Shown: positions 1-8,738 of the stretch, one piece after another
Numbering within the stretch: the first letter of the stretch is position 1
Layout: each line of letters begins with the position of its first letter
NCBI RefSeq assembly: GCF_014205335.1
Contig: NZ_JACHNH010000001.1
Span: 8,573,501 to 8,637,500, forward strand
From: Amorphoplanes digitatis
GTDB taxonomy: Bacteria; Actinomycetota; Actinomycetes; Mycobacteriales; Micromonosporaceae
Reading direction: 5' to 3'
Length of the DNA stretch: 64,000 nt
Position numbers and translations under genes: made by a program
Notes under the pieces: model-generated
Told to the model about the DNA's origin: nothing
Seen by the model: only the letters and a program-made list of their open reading frames with translations
The model's database searches: none

Positions 1-379
1 GCTGCGACAGGTCGCCGTCCGCGACGGCGACGATGACCCGGGAAATCTCGGTCGTCGGCCGGCCCAGGTCGTCGATCAGCGAGTTGACCGACCGTGCGCT
101 GTCCGCCCAGGCGCCGTCGAGGCCCTCCTCGTCCAGGCGCTCGGTCAGCCGGCCGTCGCGTCCCACGATGCGACTGATCCGCCGCACCTCCAGGTTCTGC
201 CGCTCCTGGAGCGACACGACCTCGTTGAACGCGTCCGCGACCTCCCCGGCGATTCCGCCGCGCCGGGGCAGGCGCACCTTGAGATCGCCGCGTCGGACAC
301 GGCCCAGAGCCTCGGCCAGTTCGCCCAGTACGGCGGTCTCGTCGGGCGCGCCGACATTGACCGGTTTGGTCGCAGTCAT
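1..379 (-). CDS. Multi-HAMP sensor/hybrid histidine kinase, N-terminal part (runs off left edge)
   Basis: Reading leftward from an ATG at 379, 126 codons stay open to the window edge. The protein has segments typical of the HAMP-repeat region of large actinobacterial hybrid kinases: a DLKVRLP strand, EVADAFNEVV, RLTERLDEE, a SVNSLIDDL helix and VAVADGDLSQ, which should begin the next HAMP unit. No transmembrane segment is visible, so it is probably cytoplasmic. Kinase and receiver domains, if present, lie outside the window. The start codon faces the SpoIIE phosphatase across about 110 bases, so the two may share a control region. The family call comes from motif recognition; the exact class (hybrid or simple kinase) is inferred. 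Confidence 0.75.
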   Translation of the reverse strand, partial: MTATKPVNVGAPDETAVLGELAEALGRVRRGDLKVRLPRRGGIAGEVADAFNEVVSLQERQNLEVRRISRIVGRDGRLTERLDEEGLDGAWADSARSVNSLIDDLGRPTTEISRVIVAVADGDLSQ

Positions 380-490
380 GCTGTCCTCACTCGCTGTCCA
401 ACGGTTGGGGCGCTCCATCATCCCTCGTACCGGTAGGTCAACGCGAGGTGCGGCTTTGTGCATCCACCCGCGGCGGGGGAGGATGCAGGC

Positions 491-2500
491 GTGTCGGTGG
501 AGGCGGGCCATGCTTCGAGCGCCCTCGTGCGCCGCGTCCGCCTGCCCAACGACCGGCGTACGCCCGCGGCGGCGCGCGCCCTTGTCCGCACGGTGCTCGA
601 GGAGGCCGGGCTGGACGCCCTGGTCAACGAGGCGCTGCTGCTGACGACCGAGCTCTCCACGAACGCGGTCGTGCACGCCGGAACCGAGCTGGACATCGAG
701 GTGGAGGCCGACACCGGTGGGCTCACCGTCACGGTCACCGACTTCGCGCCGGGCCCGGTCGAGCAGCTGGCGGTCGGCCCGCGCAACGACAAGACGGAGA
801 TCGGCGAGGTAGCGGAGCGTGGTCGCGGCCTCCTGCTGGTCGACCACTTCGCGAGCCGCTGGGGCACCGTGCACGAGGGCAGCGGCAAGGGCGTCTGGTT
901 CCGGTTGGTGCGTAAAGGCCCACCCGGCACCGAGCTCGCCACCGACGGCGGCGAGGTCACCCCGACCGTCGGCGAGCTGACCACGCTGCTGCAGATCGGA
1001 CCCGAACGGCAGACCGAGGAGGGCCTCGCCGAGTTCGCCGCCGAGCTGCTGGCCCGGCTGGCCAGGCTCACCGGTGCGACCGGCGGCGTCGTCAGGCTGG
1101 ACCACGGCGACGGCGGCGGCCGGCAGCTGCTGGCCCGGCACGGCCGCGCACCCCGCGACGACGCCGAGACGATCCGGGTGCCGCTGACCGTCCAGCGGCC
1201 GTACTCGGGCGAGCTCGAGCTGGACGCCTCCCCCGCCGGCTACGCACAGCCGCTGGCGATCATCGTCGCCGAGCGCCTCTCGCTGCACCTGGAGAACGAC
1301 CGGCTGCGCCGCGCCGACCTGCGCCGGCAGACCTGGCTGACGTTCCTGGCCGAGGCCAGCGAGCTGCTCGCACAGTCTCTCGACGTGAACCTGACGATGG
1401 CGCTGATCCCGCGGCTGGTGGTGCCGCGACTCGGCCAGTGGTGCGCGGTGCACACCACGGACGCCTGGGGCCGGCTCCAGCTCGCCGCCGCCACCCACGC
1501 CGACGAGGAGGCGGTGCCGCAGCTGCACGCCGCGCTCGCCGAGACCGGGCCGGACTCGATCCTGGCCCGGCTCGAGGAGGCGTCCCGGCTCGGCCAGCAG
1601 GCCATGTTCGGCACGCCGTCCGAGGGGTTCGCGGTGCCGCTGGTCGCGCGTGGGCAGCCGCTCGGCACGCTCGCGGTCGGCCGGCACCTGCGGCACCGGC
1701 AGGACGGGGACGAGGTCGCCGTCCTGGAGGACGTCGCCCGGCGCGCGGCGCTGGCCATCGACAACGCCCGGATCCACGACGAGCGGCGCAAGGTCGCCCG
1801 CACGCTGCAAGCCTCGCTGCTGCCGCCGGCACTTCCGCACGTGCCCGGCATCGGCTTCGCCGCCGAGTACGTCCCGACGGGCGCCGAGGTCGGCGGCGAC
1901 TTCTACGACGTCGTCAGCGCCGGGGACGACAGCTGGATCGTGGTCGTCGGCGACGTTTCCGGCAAGGGCGTGCAGGCCGCGACGGTGACCGGCCTGGTCC
2001 GTGACGTGATCCGGATCCTGGTCGACGACGGCAAGCCGATGACGGAGATCCTCTGCCGGGTCAACCGCACGCTGGTGCAGCGCGGCGGCGGCCGCTACTG
2101 CACGCTGGCCATGGCGTCGGTCGTCCAGGCCGGCCAGAACCTCGAGGTCTGCCTGCACCTGGCCGGCCACGACCGGGCCGTCCTGGTACGCGCGGACGGC
2201 AAGACGTCCTTCGTCGGCGAGGGCGGGACGGCGCTCGGCCTGCTCGAGACGATCACCTCACCGGACGCGCCGGTAACGCTGTTCCCGGGCGACTCGCTGA
2301 TCTTCTACACCGACGGCGTCACCGAGCGACGCCGCGGCCGCGAGCTGTTCGGCACCGGCCGCCTGCGCGACGCGGCGAAGCCGCTCGCGGGCTATCCGGC
2401 GGACGTGATGGCGGCCCGGCTGCGCTCGACCACGATCAACTTCTCGGTCGAGGAGCCCCGCGACGACATCGCCATCCTGGTGCTCCGCAACGACGCCTGA
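491..2500 (+). CDS. SpoIIE-type PP2C phosphatase with anti-sigma-like ATPase and two GAF domains
   Basis: A protein of about 669 residues with three layers. The N-terminus is an RsbW-like HATPase (N-box ELSTNAVVHA, later a GRGLLLV segment). The middle has two GAF-like regions (about residues 150-270 and 285-430). The C-terminus is a SpoIIE/PP2C phosphatase with VGGDFYD, GDVSGKG, LAGHDRAVL and YTDGVTE metal-site motifs. Such proteins dephosphorylate STAS antagonists and can also bind sigma factors, so this one may carry both kinase-like and phosphatase roles in partner switching. GTG at 491 is preferred because GGGGGAGG lies 8 bases upstream; GTG at 458 is an in-frame alternative. STAS proteins at 10122 and 60175 are possible substrates, which is inference. 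Confidence 0.88.
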   Translation: MSVEAGHASSALVRRVRLPNDRRTPAAARALVRTVLEEAGLDALVNEALLLTTELSTNAVVHAGTELDIEVEADTGGLTVTVTDFAPGPVEQLAVGPRNDKTEIGEVAERGRGLLLVDHFASRWGTVHEGSGKGVWFRLVRKGPPGTELATDGGEVTPTVGELTTLLQIGPERQTEEGLAEFAAELLARLARLTGATGGVVRLDHGDGGGRQLLARHGRAPRDDAETIRVPLTVQRPYSGELELDASPAGYAQPLAIIVAERLSLHLENDRLRRADLRRQTWLTFLAEASELLAQSLDVNLTMALIPRLVVPRLGQWCAVHTTDAWGRLQLAAATHADEEAVPQLHAALAETGPDSILARLEEASRLGQQAMFGTPSEGFAVPLVARGQPLGTLAVGRHLRHRQDGDEVAVLEDVARRAALAIDNARIHDERRKVARTLQASLLPPALPHVPGIGFAAEYVPTGAEVGGDFYDVVSAGDDSWIVVVGDVSGKGVQAATVTGLVRDVIRILVDDGKPMTEILCRVNRTLVQRGGGRYCTLAMASVVQAGQNLEVCLHLAGHDRAVLVRADGKTSFVGEGGTALGLLETITSPDAPVTLFPGDSLIFYTDGVTERRRGRELFGTGRLRDAAKPLAGYPADVMAARLRSTTINFSVEEPRDDIAILVLRNDA

Positions 2501-2523
2501 TTCTGTCGTACCGCAGTGGCAAG

Positions 2524-3096
2524 GTGGTCTCCGTGGCAAAGACCCAGTTCTACACCGCTACCACGATCGACGGATTCATCGCCGACGAGAACAACTCGCT
2601 GGACTGGCTCTTCGAGGCCGACAGCGACCCCGGCAGCAACCCGTTCACCGCCTTCTTCGCCGAGGTGGGCGCGTTCGCGATGGGCGCGACCACCTACGAG
2701 TGGGTGATGGAGCACGACCGGCTCGATCAGGAGCCGATCAAGTGGAGCGACTACTACGGCGACGTGCCGGCCTGGGTCTTCACCCACCGCACGCTGCCGC
2801 CGGTTCCGGGCGCCGACCTGACCTTCGTGCAGGGCGACGTCCGCCCGGTGCACGAGGCGATGGTCTCGGCGGCCGGCGACAAGAACATCTGGCTGGTCGG
2901 CGGGGGCGAGCTAGCGGGAGCGTTCGCGGACGCGGGCCTGCTCGACGAGATCATCCTCGGGGTGGCGCCGGTGGCGCTGGGCGCGGGCGCGCCGCTGCTG
3001 CCGCGGCGGATCGAGTCGTCGCGGCTGACGCTTACCGGGGTCGAGCAGCGCGGCCAGTTCGCCTACCTGACCTACGCGGTGGGCGCACCCGCCTAG
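2524..3096 (+). CDS. Dihydrofolate-reductase-fold protein (RibD C-terminal family), copy 1
   Basis: About 190 residues matching the RibD_C/DHFR-like family: N-terminal strand KTQFYTATTIDGFIAD, a GATTYEW turn, HRTLPPVPGADL, the nucleotide-binding GGGELAGAF loop and the late DEIILGVAPVALG. Family members are predicted NADPH-dependent reductases of pteridine- or riboflavin-like substrates; the substrate of this one is unknown. GTG at 2533, preceded by AAGGTGG, may be the true start, because the paralogue also aligns from VAKTQ. It is followed 52 bases later by a clear paralogue in the same direction, so the pair arose by tandem duplication. Confidence 0.85.
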   Translation: MVSVAKTQFYTATTIDGFIADENNSLDWLFEADSDPGSNPFTAFFAEVGAFAMGATTYEWVMEHDRLDQEPIKWSDYYGDVPAWVFTHRTLPPVPGADLTFVQGDVRPVHEAMVSAAGDKNIWLVGGGELAGAFADAGLLDEIILGVAPVALGAGAPLLPRRIESSRLTLTGVEQRGQFAYLTYAVGAPA

Positions 3097-3148
3097 CAGC
3101 CCACCTCGGCGATACGCCCCTTTTTGCCGGCTGAGCCGTGGCAACCTG

Positions 3149-3775
3149 ATGGTCGTGGCAAAGACGCAGTACTACACGGCGACCAGCGTCGACGGCTTCA
3201 CCGCGGATGTGGACGACTCGCTCGGCTGGCTGTTCGAGGTCGACGAGGGCACGGACAATCCGTTCGGCGCCTTCTTCTCCGGCGTCGGCGCGTTCGCGAT
3301 GGGCGCGGCCACCTATGAATGGGTGCTCAAGAACGACAACGTCCTGGCGGAGCCGGCGAACTGGCACGAGATGTACGGCGACGTTCCGTGCTGGGTCTTC
3401 ACCCACCGCGAGCTGCCGCTGGTCCCGGACGCCAACATCTTCATGGTCAGCGGCGACGTGCGGCCCGTGCACGAGGCGATGCTCGTCGCCGCGCAGGGCC
3501 GCAACGTCTGGCTGGCCGGCGGCGGCGAGCTGGTGGCCGAGTTCTCCGACGCCGGACTGCTCGACGAGATCATCCTGGCCGTCGCTCCGGTCCTGCTGGG
3601 CGATGGCACTCCCCTGCTGCCGCGGCGCCTGACCTCGCGGCAGATGGCGCTGACCCACGTCGCGCAGCTGGGTTCGTTCGCATACCTCACCTACGCGGTG
3701 GGCTCGCTGGTGACGCTGGGCCGGCACATGGCAGCGGACGCGCTGGCCCGCAGCCGGGTCGCTGCCACGGGCTGA
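3149..3775 (+). CDS. Dihydrofolate-reductase-fold protein (RibD C-terminal family), copy 2
   Basis: About 208 residues and collinear with the preceding gene: KTQYYTATSVDGF, GAATYEW, YGDVP-WVFTHRELP, GDVRPVHEAM, WLAGGGELVAEF and DEIILAVAPVLLG all recur. It differs by a C-terminal extension of about 20 residues after the shared AYLTYAVGS segment. Cytoplasmic; no signal peptide. The predicted role is an NADPH-dependent reductase of unknown substrate. GTG at 3155 is an alternative start. The gene ends 3 bases before the stop of the convergent flavoprotein gene. Confidence 0.85.
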   Translation: MVVAKTQYYTATSVDGFTADVDDSLGWLFEVDEGTDNPFGAFFSGVGAFAMGAATYEWVLKNDNVLAEPANWHEMYGDVPCWVFTHRELPLVPDANIFMVSGDVRPVHEAMLVAAQGRNVWLAGGGELVAEFSDAGLLDEIILAVAPVLLGDGTPLLPRRLTSRQMALTHVAQLGSFAYLTYAVGSLVTLGRHMAADALARSRVAATG

Positions 3776-3778
3776 GCG

Positions 3779-4957
3779 CTAGAACAGATCCCGGCGGCCG
3801 GCCATGTCGATGTTCGTGCTGATCGGCGAGGGCGCCGCGATCACCACGCACCGGCCGCCCCGGGCCAGCAGCACGCCGCGGACCGCGTCCAGTATCCCCT
3901 CGACCCGCTCGGCCGTCAGGGTTCCCGGCAGCACCGCGTGCACGGTGCCCCGGCCCGCGGAACCCCGCACCGGCACCGACGCGCCGGTCGCGTCGCGCAG
4001 CGCGTAGACCGCCGCGTGCAGGTCCGCGATCGCGACCGTGATCCGCAGCGCCACGTCCTCGCGCCCGAACGGGTAGCGGCCCCACCACCGCGGCGCCGTC
4101 GGGGTGACCGTCGCCGTGTCGCCCAGCGCCTTCGCCACCTGTTCCGCCCGGCCGGCCACGTCGACCGCGCCGCCCTCCAGCAGCACGGCCACCGAGCCCG
4201 GCGGCTGTGCGCCCGGACGACCGGCGCCGGCCGGCGTCGGCAGGTCGACCTCTATCGCGCTCGGCTCGGCCCGCTGCGACAGGGCCTCCTCGACCAGGTG
4301 GTGCACCTGTAGCGGCGTCGAGACCGGCACCAGCACCCAGCGGCGGGCCGCCGGCAGGGGCCGCAGCCGCACCCGCGCCGACAGGATCACGCCGTCCACC
4401 TCGGCGATGCCCGGCCTGCCGTCCTCGCCGTCGGACTCGCCGGCCACGCCCTCGCGGTCGACGTAGGTGATCCTCTCGACCTGCGCCGCCGGCGTCCCGA
4501 AGCGGTGGCGCAGCGGGCCCGACTCGTTGACCGCGAGCATGCCGCCGATCGTCGCGCCCTCCGACGGCGGGTCCACTGCCAGCCGCTGGCCGCGCAGGGC
4601 CAGCGCCGCCTGCACCGCCCGGACCGGAGTGCCCGATCCGATCTCCGCCGTCGGGCCGTCGGGGTGGTGGTCCCAGATGCCGTCCAGCCGCCCGGTGTCC
4701 AGCACCATGTCGATGCCGCGCGGCGGCGCGCCCCAGTCGAGTTTGGATCCGGAGCCGCGCGGGACGACGGCGAGACCGCGCTCCGCGGCCAGGCGCAGCG
4801 TGTCGATCGCCGCGTGCGTCGTGGCCGGCGCCGCGACGAAGCTGGCCAGATGACCGGCGACCATGTCGGCGGCGCCCGCCTCCCGGGCGAAGTCCGGACC
4901 GCAGATGTCGATCAGCGCGCGGAGCAGGGGCTCCCGGCCGGGCAGAGCAGTCACCAT
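3779..4957 (-). CDS. FAD-binding oxidoreductase, GlcE-like (glycolate oxidase subunit family)
   Basis: A 392-residue protein with an N-terminal FAD_binding_4 (PCMH/VAO) domain. PRGSGSKLDWG is the diphosphate-binding loop, DTGRLDGI follows, and DPPSEGATIGGMLA with NESGPLRHRFGT fits GlcE-type subunits. There is no C-terminal oxidase cap as long as in GlcD. In glycolate oxidase, GlcE works with GlcD and the iron-sulfur protein GlcF; neither is adjacent, although a GlcD-like gene sits at 58669. The ATG at 4957 is preceded by GAGGGG. A near-consensus SOS box lies about 50 bases upstream in the region shared with the divergent peptidase. Confidence 0.82.
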   Translation of the reverse strand: MVTALPGREPLLRALIDICGPDFAREAGAADMVAGHLASFVAAPATTHAAIDTLRLAAERGLAVVPRGSGSKLDWGAPPRGIDMVLDTGRLDGIWDHHPDGPTAEIGSGTPVRAVQAALALRGQRLAVDPPSEGATIGGMLAVNESGPLRHRFGTPAAQVERITYVDREGVAGESDGEDGRPGIAEVDGVILSARVRLRPLPAARRWVLVPVSTPLQVHHLVEEALSQRAEPSAIEVDLPTPAGAGRPGAQPPGSVAVLLEGGAVDVAGRAEQVAKALGDTATVTPTAPRWWGRYPFGREDVALRITVAIADLHAAVYALRDATGASVPVRGSAGRGTVHAVLPGTLTAERVEGILDAVRGVLLARGGRCVVIAAPSPISTNIDMAGRRDLF

Positions 4958-5007
4958 CAGCTACCCCTCACCTGGTTACACCCCTGAAGATCGTCCACTC
5001 TGGCATA

Positions 5008-5023
5008 TCGTACACATGTTCGA
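5008..5023. promoter_or_regulatory. Candidate SOS (LexA) box, one mismatch
   Basis: The 16 bases read TCGTACACATGTTCGA. They match the actinobacterial LexA palindrome TCGAAC-N4-GTTCGA at 11 of 12 specified positions. The site sits between two divergent starts (4957 minus, about 5087 plus), so it could control either gene. LexA binding is inferred from the motif alone. Confidence 0.4.
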
Positions 5024-5086
5024 ATAGCCTGGGGAGAGGCGCATGTCCGGGCGGTGATCAGTGACCTCCCGGTAACGTGGTTCAGC

Positions 5087-7174
5087 GTGACCACCGACAT
5101 GCCCACGACCCCGCCCGCGGTCCGTCAGGTGCCCTCCGAGCGCACCTTCCACGGCGACGCCGTCACCGACGAATTCGCCTGGCTCGCCAAGAAGGACGAC
5201 CCGGAGACGATCGCGTACCTGGAGGCCGAGAACGCCTGGACCGAGGCGGCGACCGTACACCTGGCCAGCCTGCGTTCCACAGTCTTCGAGGAGATCAAGG
5301 GCCGCACCCAGGAGACGGATCTGTCGGTGCCGAGCCGCAAGGGCGGCTACTGGTACTACACCCGCACGGTCGAGGGCAAGCAGTACGGCATCCAATGCCG
5401 CGTCGCGGTGGCACCCGGCGACGTCGACCCGCCCGCCACCGGCGACGGCGCGCCGCTGCCCGGCGAGGAGGTGCTGCTCGACGGCAACGAACTCGCCGAG
5501 GGCAAGGAGTTCTTCGCGCTCGGCACGTTCGACGTGTCGCCGGGCGGTGGCCGCCTGGCGTACTCGGTGGACTTCGACGGCGACGAGCGGTTCACGCTGA
5601 GGTTCAAGGATCTGCGCACCGGCGAGGTGCTCGCCGACGAGGTGCCGGACACGTTCTACGGCAGCGCCTGGTCGGCGGACGGCTCGACGCTCTTCTACAC
5701 CACGGTCGACGACGCCTGGCGCCCCAGCAAGGTCTGGCGGCACACGATCGGCCGGCCCGCCGCGGACGACGTCGTGGTCTACGAGGAGCAGGACGAGCGT
5801 TTCTGGGTCGGCGTCGAGCTGAGTCGCAGCGAGAAGTTCCTCATCATCGACTCGAACAGCAAGGTCACCAGCGAGGTCCGGGTCATCGACGCCGGGGCGC
5901 CGACGGCCGAGCCGGCGCTGATCCGCGAGCGGGTGCAGGGCGTCGAGTACTCGATCGAGCACCACGGGCACCGCTTCCTCATCCTGCACAACGAGAACGC
6001 CGAGGACTTCGCCGTCGCGTGCACGTCGGTGGACAATCCCGGCGACTGGGTGGAGCTGATCCCGCACCAGCAGGGCACCCGGCTCGAGTCGGTCGACGCG
6101 TTCCTGCGGCACATCGTCATCTCGCAGCGCCGCGACGGGCTCACCGGCCTGCGGGTGATGGCCGACGGCAGCACCGACAGCTACGACATGGAGTTCCCGG
6201 AGCCGATCTACAGCGTCAGCCTCGCCGGAAACCCGGAGTACGACACGAACATCGTGCGGATCAGCTACACCTCGATGATCACGCCGGACTCGGTCTACGA
6301 CGTAAACCTGATCACCCGGGCGATGGTGCTGCGCAAGCAGAAGCCGGTGCTCGGCGAGTTCGACCCGGGCAACTACGAGCAGTTCCGCGAGTGGGCGACC
6401 GCGGCCGACGGCACCCGGGTGCCGATCTCGGTCGTCGCGCGCAAGGGCACGCCGCGCAACGGCACCGCGCCGCTGCTGCTGTACGGCTACGGCTCGTACG
6501 AGATCAGCATGGACCCGTACTTCTCCATCGCCCGCCTCTCGCTGCTGGATCGCGGCGTCGTCTACGCCATCGCGCACATTCGCGGCGGCGGCGAGATGGG
6601 CCGGCGCTGGTACGAAGAGGGCAAGATGCTCACCAAGAAGAACACGTTCACCGACTTCGTCGCCGCGGCGCATGCGCTGGTGGCGGCGGCGTGGACGGCG
6701 CCGGACCGGCTGGTAGCCCGCGGCGGCTCGGCCGGCGGTCTGCTCATGGGCGCGGTCGCGAACCTGGCGCCGGAGGCCTTCGCGGGCATCGTCGCGCAGG
6801 TGCCGTTCGTCGACCCGCTGACGTCCATTCTGGACCCGTCGCTGCCGCTGACGGTCACGGAGTGGGAGGAGTGGGGCAACCCGCTCGAGAATGCCGACGT
6901 GTACGCGTACATGAAGTCGTACAGCCCGTACGAGAACATCGCGAAGCTGAAGTATCCCGCGATCCTCGCCGTGAGCGGCCTGAACGACACCCGCGTGCTC
7001 TACCACGAGCCGGCCAAGTGGATCGCGCGGCTGCGCTCGGTGGCGCCCGACGGCTCGTACCTGCTCAAGACCGAGATGGGCGCCGGACACGGCGGCCCGA
7101 GCGGCCGCTACGACGCCTGGAAAGAGGAGGCGTTCGTGATCGCCTGGATCCTCGACCGGGTCGGCCTGGCCTGA
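5087..7174 (+). CDS. ptrB: Prolyl oligopeptidase family serine peptidase (oligopeptidase B-like)
   Basis: About 695 residues, close to the usual size of oligopeptidase B (peptidase family S9A). The N-terminal half is the beta-propeller region, starting with ERTFHGDAVTDEFAWL. The C-terminal alpha/beta-hydrolase domain carries the nucleophile in RGGSAGGLLMG (Ser near residue 548), the acid in SGLNDTRV (Asp near 634) and the His in GHGGPSGR (near 668). The family cleaves after basic residues in short cytosolic peptides, and no signal peptide is seen. Several in-frame starts exist (GTG 5054, GTG 5087, ATG 5099), none with a strong ribosome-binding site, so the N-terminus is uncertain. A hairpin terminator follows at 7181. 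Confidence 0.88.
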   Translation: MTTDMPTTPPAVRQVPSERTFHGDAVTDEFAWLAKKDDPETIAYLEAENAWTEAATVHLASLRSTVFEEIKGRTQETDLSVPSRKGGYWYYTRTVEGKQYGIQCRVAVAPGDVDPPATGDGAPLPGEEVLLDGNELAEGKEFFALGTFDVSPGGGRLAYSVDFDGDERFTLRFKDLRTGEVLADEVPDTFYGSAWSADGSTLFYTTVDDAWRPSKVWRHTIGRPAADDVVVYEEQDERFWVGVELSRSEKFLIIDSNSKVTSEVRVIDAGAPTAEPALIRERVQGVEYSIEHHGHRFLILHNENAEDFAVACTSVDNPGDWVELIPHQQGTRLESVDAFLRHIVISQRRDGLTGLRVMADGSTDSYDMEFPEPIYSVSLAGNPEYDTNIVRISYTSMITPDSVYDVNLITRAMVLRKQKPVLGEFDPGNYEQFREWATAADGTRVPISVVARKGTPRNGTAPLLLYGYGSYEISMDPYFSIARLSLLDRGVVYAIAHIRGGGEMGRRWYEEGKMLTKKNTFTDFVAAAHALVAAAWTAPDRLVARGGSAGGLLMGAVANLAPEAFAGIVAQVPFVDPLTSILDPSLPLTVTEWEEWGNPLENADVYAYMKSYSPYENIAKLKYPAILAVSGLNDTRVLYHEPAKWIARLRSVAPDGSYLLKTEMGAGHGGPSGRYDAWKEEAFVIAWILDRVGLA

Positions 7175-7180
7175 GGCGCC

Positions 7181-7209
7181 GTGGCCCGGCCGGATTCCGG
7201 CCGGGCCAC
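7181..7209. terminator. Bidirectional hairpin terminator
   Basis: Perfect 14-base arms GTGGCCCGGCCGGA and TCCGGCCGGGCCAC nearly abut between two convergent genes (stops at 7174 plus and 7215 minus). This is a GC-only stem without a U-tract, as is common in actinomycetes. Confidence 0.7.
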
Positions 7210-7214
7210 GAGCC

Positions 7215-8738
7215 CTAGACGATCCGCAGCTCGTCGAGGTCGGTGCTTCGGCGCAGGAAGATCAGACCCACGCCGACCACCAGCATCATGAGCAGGAAGG
7301 CGCCGGCGCCGAGCACGAGAAGATCGCCGAAGGGTACGGGGACCTGCATCGTCACCACGGGATCCATGTGCCAGTACGGCGAGTTCGGGTCGGTGCACTG
7401 CTCCGCGGTCCCGTTGCAGCTTCCGCCCCCGCCGCCGGTGACCTCCGTTCCCAGGCCGCGCAGCAGGCTCAGCCCGACCGTGAGCGCCACCAGGATGGCC
7501 GGCACCAGCGGCGTGAGCGTCTGCCAGGCGATGGATTCGCCGAGGGTCCGGCGGGGGACGCCCGCCGCCACCAGCGCCGCGTAGGTCCGGCGCCGGGACA
7601 CGATGCCCTCGCCGAGCGCGATCATGATCCCGGCCGCCGCGACGACCAGGCCGACGACGACGGCGACCCGGACCAGGTCCACGGAGTTCAGATAGAAGTC
7701 GGCGGACTCGGCGAAGCCGCTGTTGGCACCACCCCGCCGGTTGGCCTCGTCGGTGGCGGCGAACTCGGTGGTCATGTATGTGCGGTAACCGAGCACCCCG
7801 GCGCCGATGACCAGCGCGGCGAGCAGGGCCGACAGGGTGCGGCTGCCGTTCCACGGATCGGCCATGAGCTGCCGGCCCGCCAGCAGGGTCGCCGGCCGGC
7901 GGCCGAAGCGGTGCAGGAGGCGGCCCGCGGTGTAGCTGATCCAGCCGGTGCCGACGACGACGCCGACGACGGCGAGCAGGACCACGACGAAGCCGGCGAT
8001 GATTATCAGGTCGCCACCGATCCGGCCGCCGGTGCGGGCCAGGAAGCTGCCGAGCGGCCGGATGACGATCGGTGCGAACACCCCGACGATGATCAGCACG
8101 CCGGGCCAGAGGCGCGGCGACTTCTCCCTGGTGCGGCGGACCACCCCGAGCGGGGTGATGATGACCCGGCGCAGCAGGAACGCGCCGATCAGCCCGGCGA
8201 GCAGCGGCACGAGCAGCAGCACCAGTGCGAAGGCGAACGCGGACGGCAGCACGTCGGTGGGCAGCCGCAGCAGGCCGGATGCGCTGCGGCTGTCGAGCAG
8301 CGACCGCAGCAGCAGAAAGACGCCGGTGCCGAGGACCGAGCCGAGCAGCGCCGCGGCCGCCGTCTCGGCGGCCGCCACGAGGACGGCCTGCCCGGGGGTC
8401 GCGCCGGCCAGCCGCATGGCGGCGAGCCGGCGGTCGCGGGCGGGGCTGCCGAAGCGGATGCTCTGCCCGGCCAGGAACAGCACCGGTATGGCAAGCAGCA
8501 GCAGGGTGGTCACCACGCCGGGCCGCAGGCCGGGCTCGGCGAGGAGCTGGCTGGCGTACTGCTGGTTCCACGAGTCGGAACCACCGTGCGGGTCGCCCAG
8601 CTCGGGGATCGCGACCACGGCCGCGGCGCAGAGCAGCACCACGGCGGCCAGCGCGGAGCTGACCGCGGTGAAGAGCATCCGGAGCACGTCGGTGCGGCCT
8701 CCCGCGACCGCCAGGCGGGCAAGCGTCGCCGGCCTCAT
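7215..8738 (-). CDS. ABC transporter permease, FtsX/MacB-like
   Basis: A 507-residue polytopic membrane protein with about eight to ten hydrophobic segments, arranged as two FtsX-like halves separated by a cytoplasmic and an extracellular loop (the loop near residue 440 has paired Cys). It is the membrane partner of the ATPase encoded just upstream; the ATG overlaps the ATPase stop by four bases (8735-8738), indicating translational coupling. Systems of this PadR-ATPase-permease form usually export or resist hydrophobic or antimicrobial compounds. The substrate here cannot be read from the sequence. Confidence 0.85.
   Translation of the reverse strand: MRPATLARLAVAGGRTDVLRMLFTAVSSALAAVVLLCAAAVVAIPELGDPHGGSDSWNQQYASQLLAEPGLRPGVVTTLLLLAIPVLFLAGQSIRFGSPARDRRLAAMRLAGATPGQAVLVAAAETAAAALLGSVLGTGVFLLLRSLLDSRSASGLLRLPTDVLPSAFAFALVLLLVPLLAGLIGAFLLRRVIITPLGVVRRTREKSPRLWPGVLIIVGVFAPIVIRPLGSFLARTGGRIGGDLIIIAGFVVVLLAVVGVVVGTGWISYTAGRLLHRFGRRPATLLAGRQLMADPWNGSRTLSALLAALVIGAGVLGYRTYMTTEFAATDEANRRGGANSGFAESADFYLNSVDLVRVAVVVGLVVAAAGIMIALGEGIVSRRRTYAALVAAGVPRRTLGESIAWQTLTPLVPAILVALTVGLSLLRGLGTEVTGGGGGSCNGTAEQCTDPNSPYWHMDPVVTMQVPVPFGDLLVLGAGAFLLMMLVVGVGLIFLRRSTDLDELRIV

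Noticed and set aside
4976..7090. Minus-strand open frame of 704 codons opposite the oligopeptidase
   Set aside because: Composition is Arg/Val/Asp-rich without any domain, and the plus strand shows clear S9 motifs.
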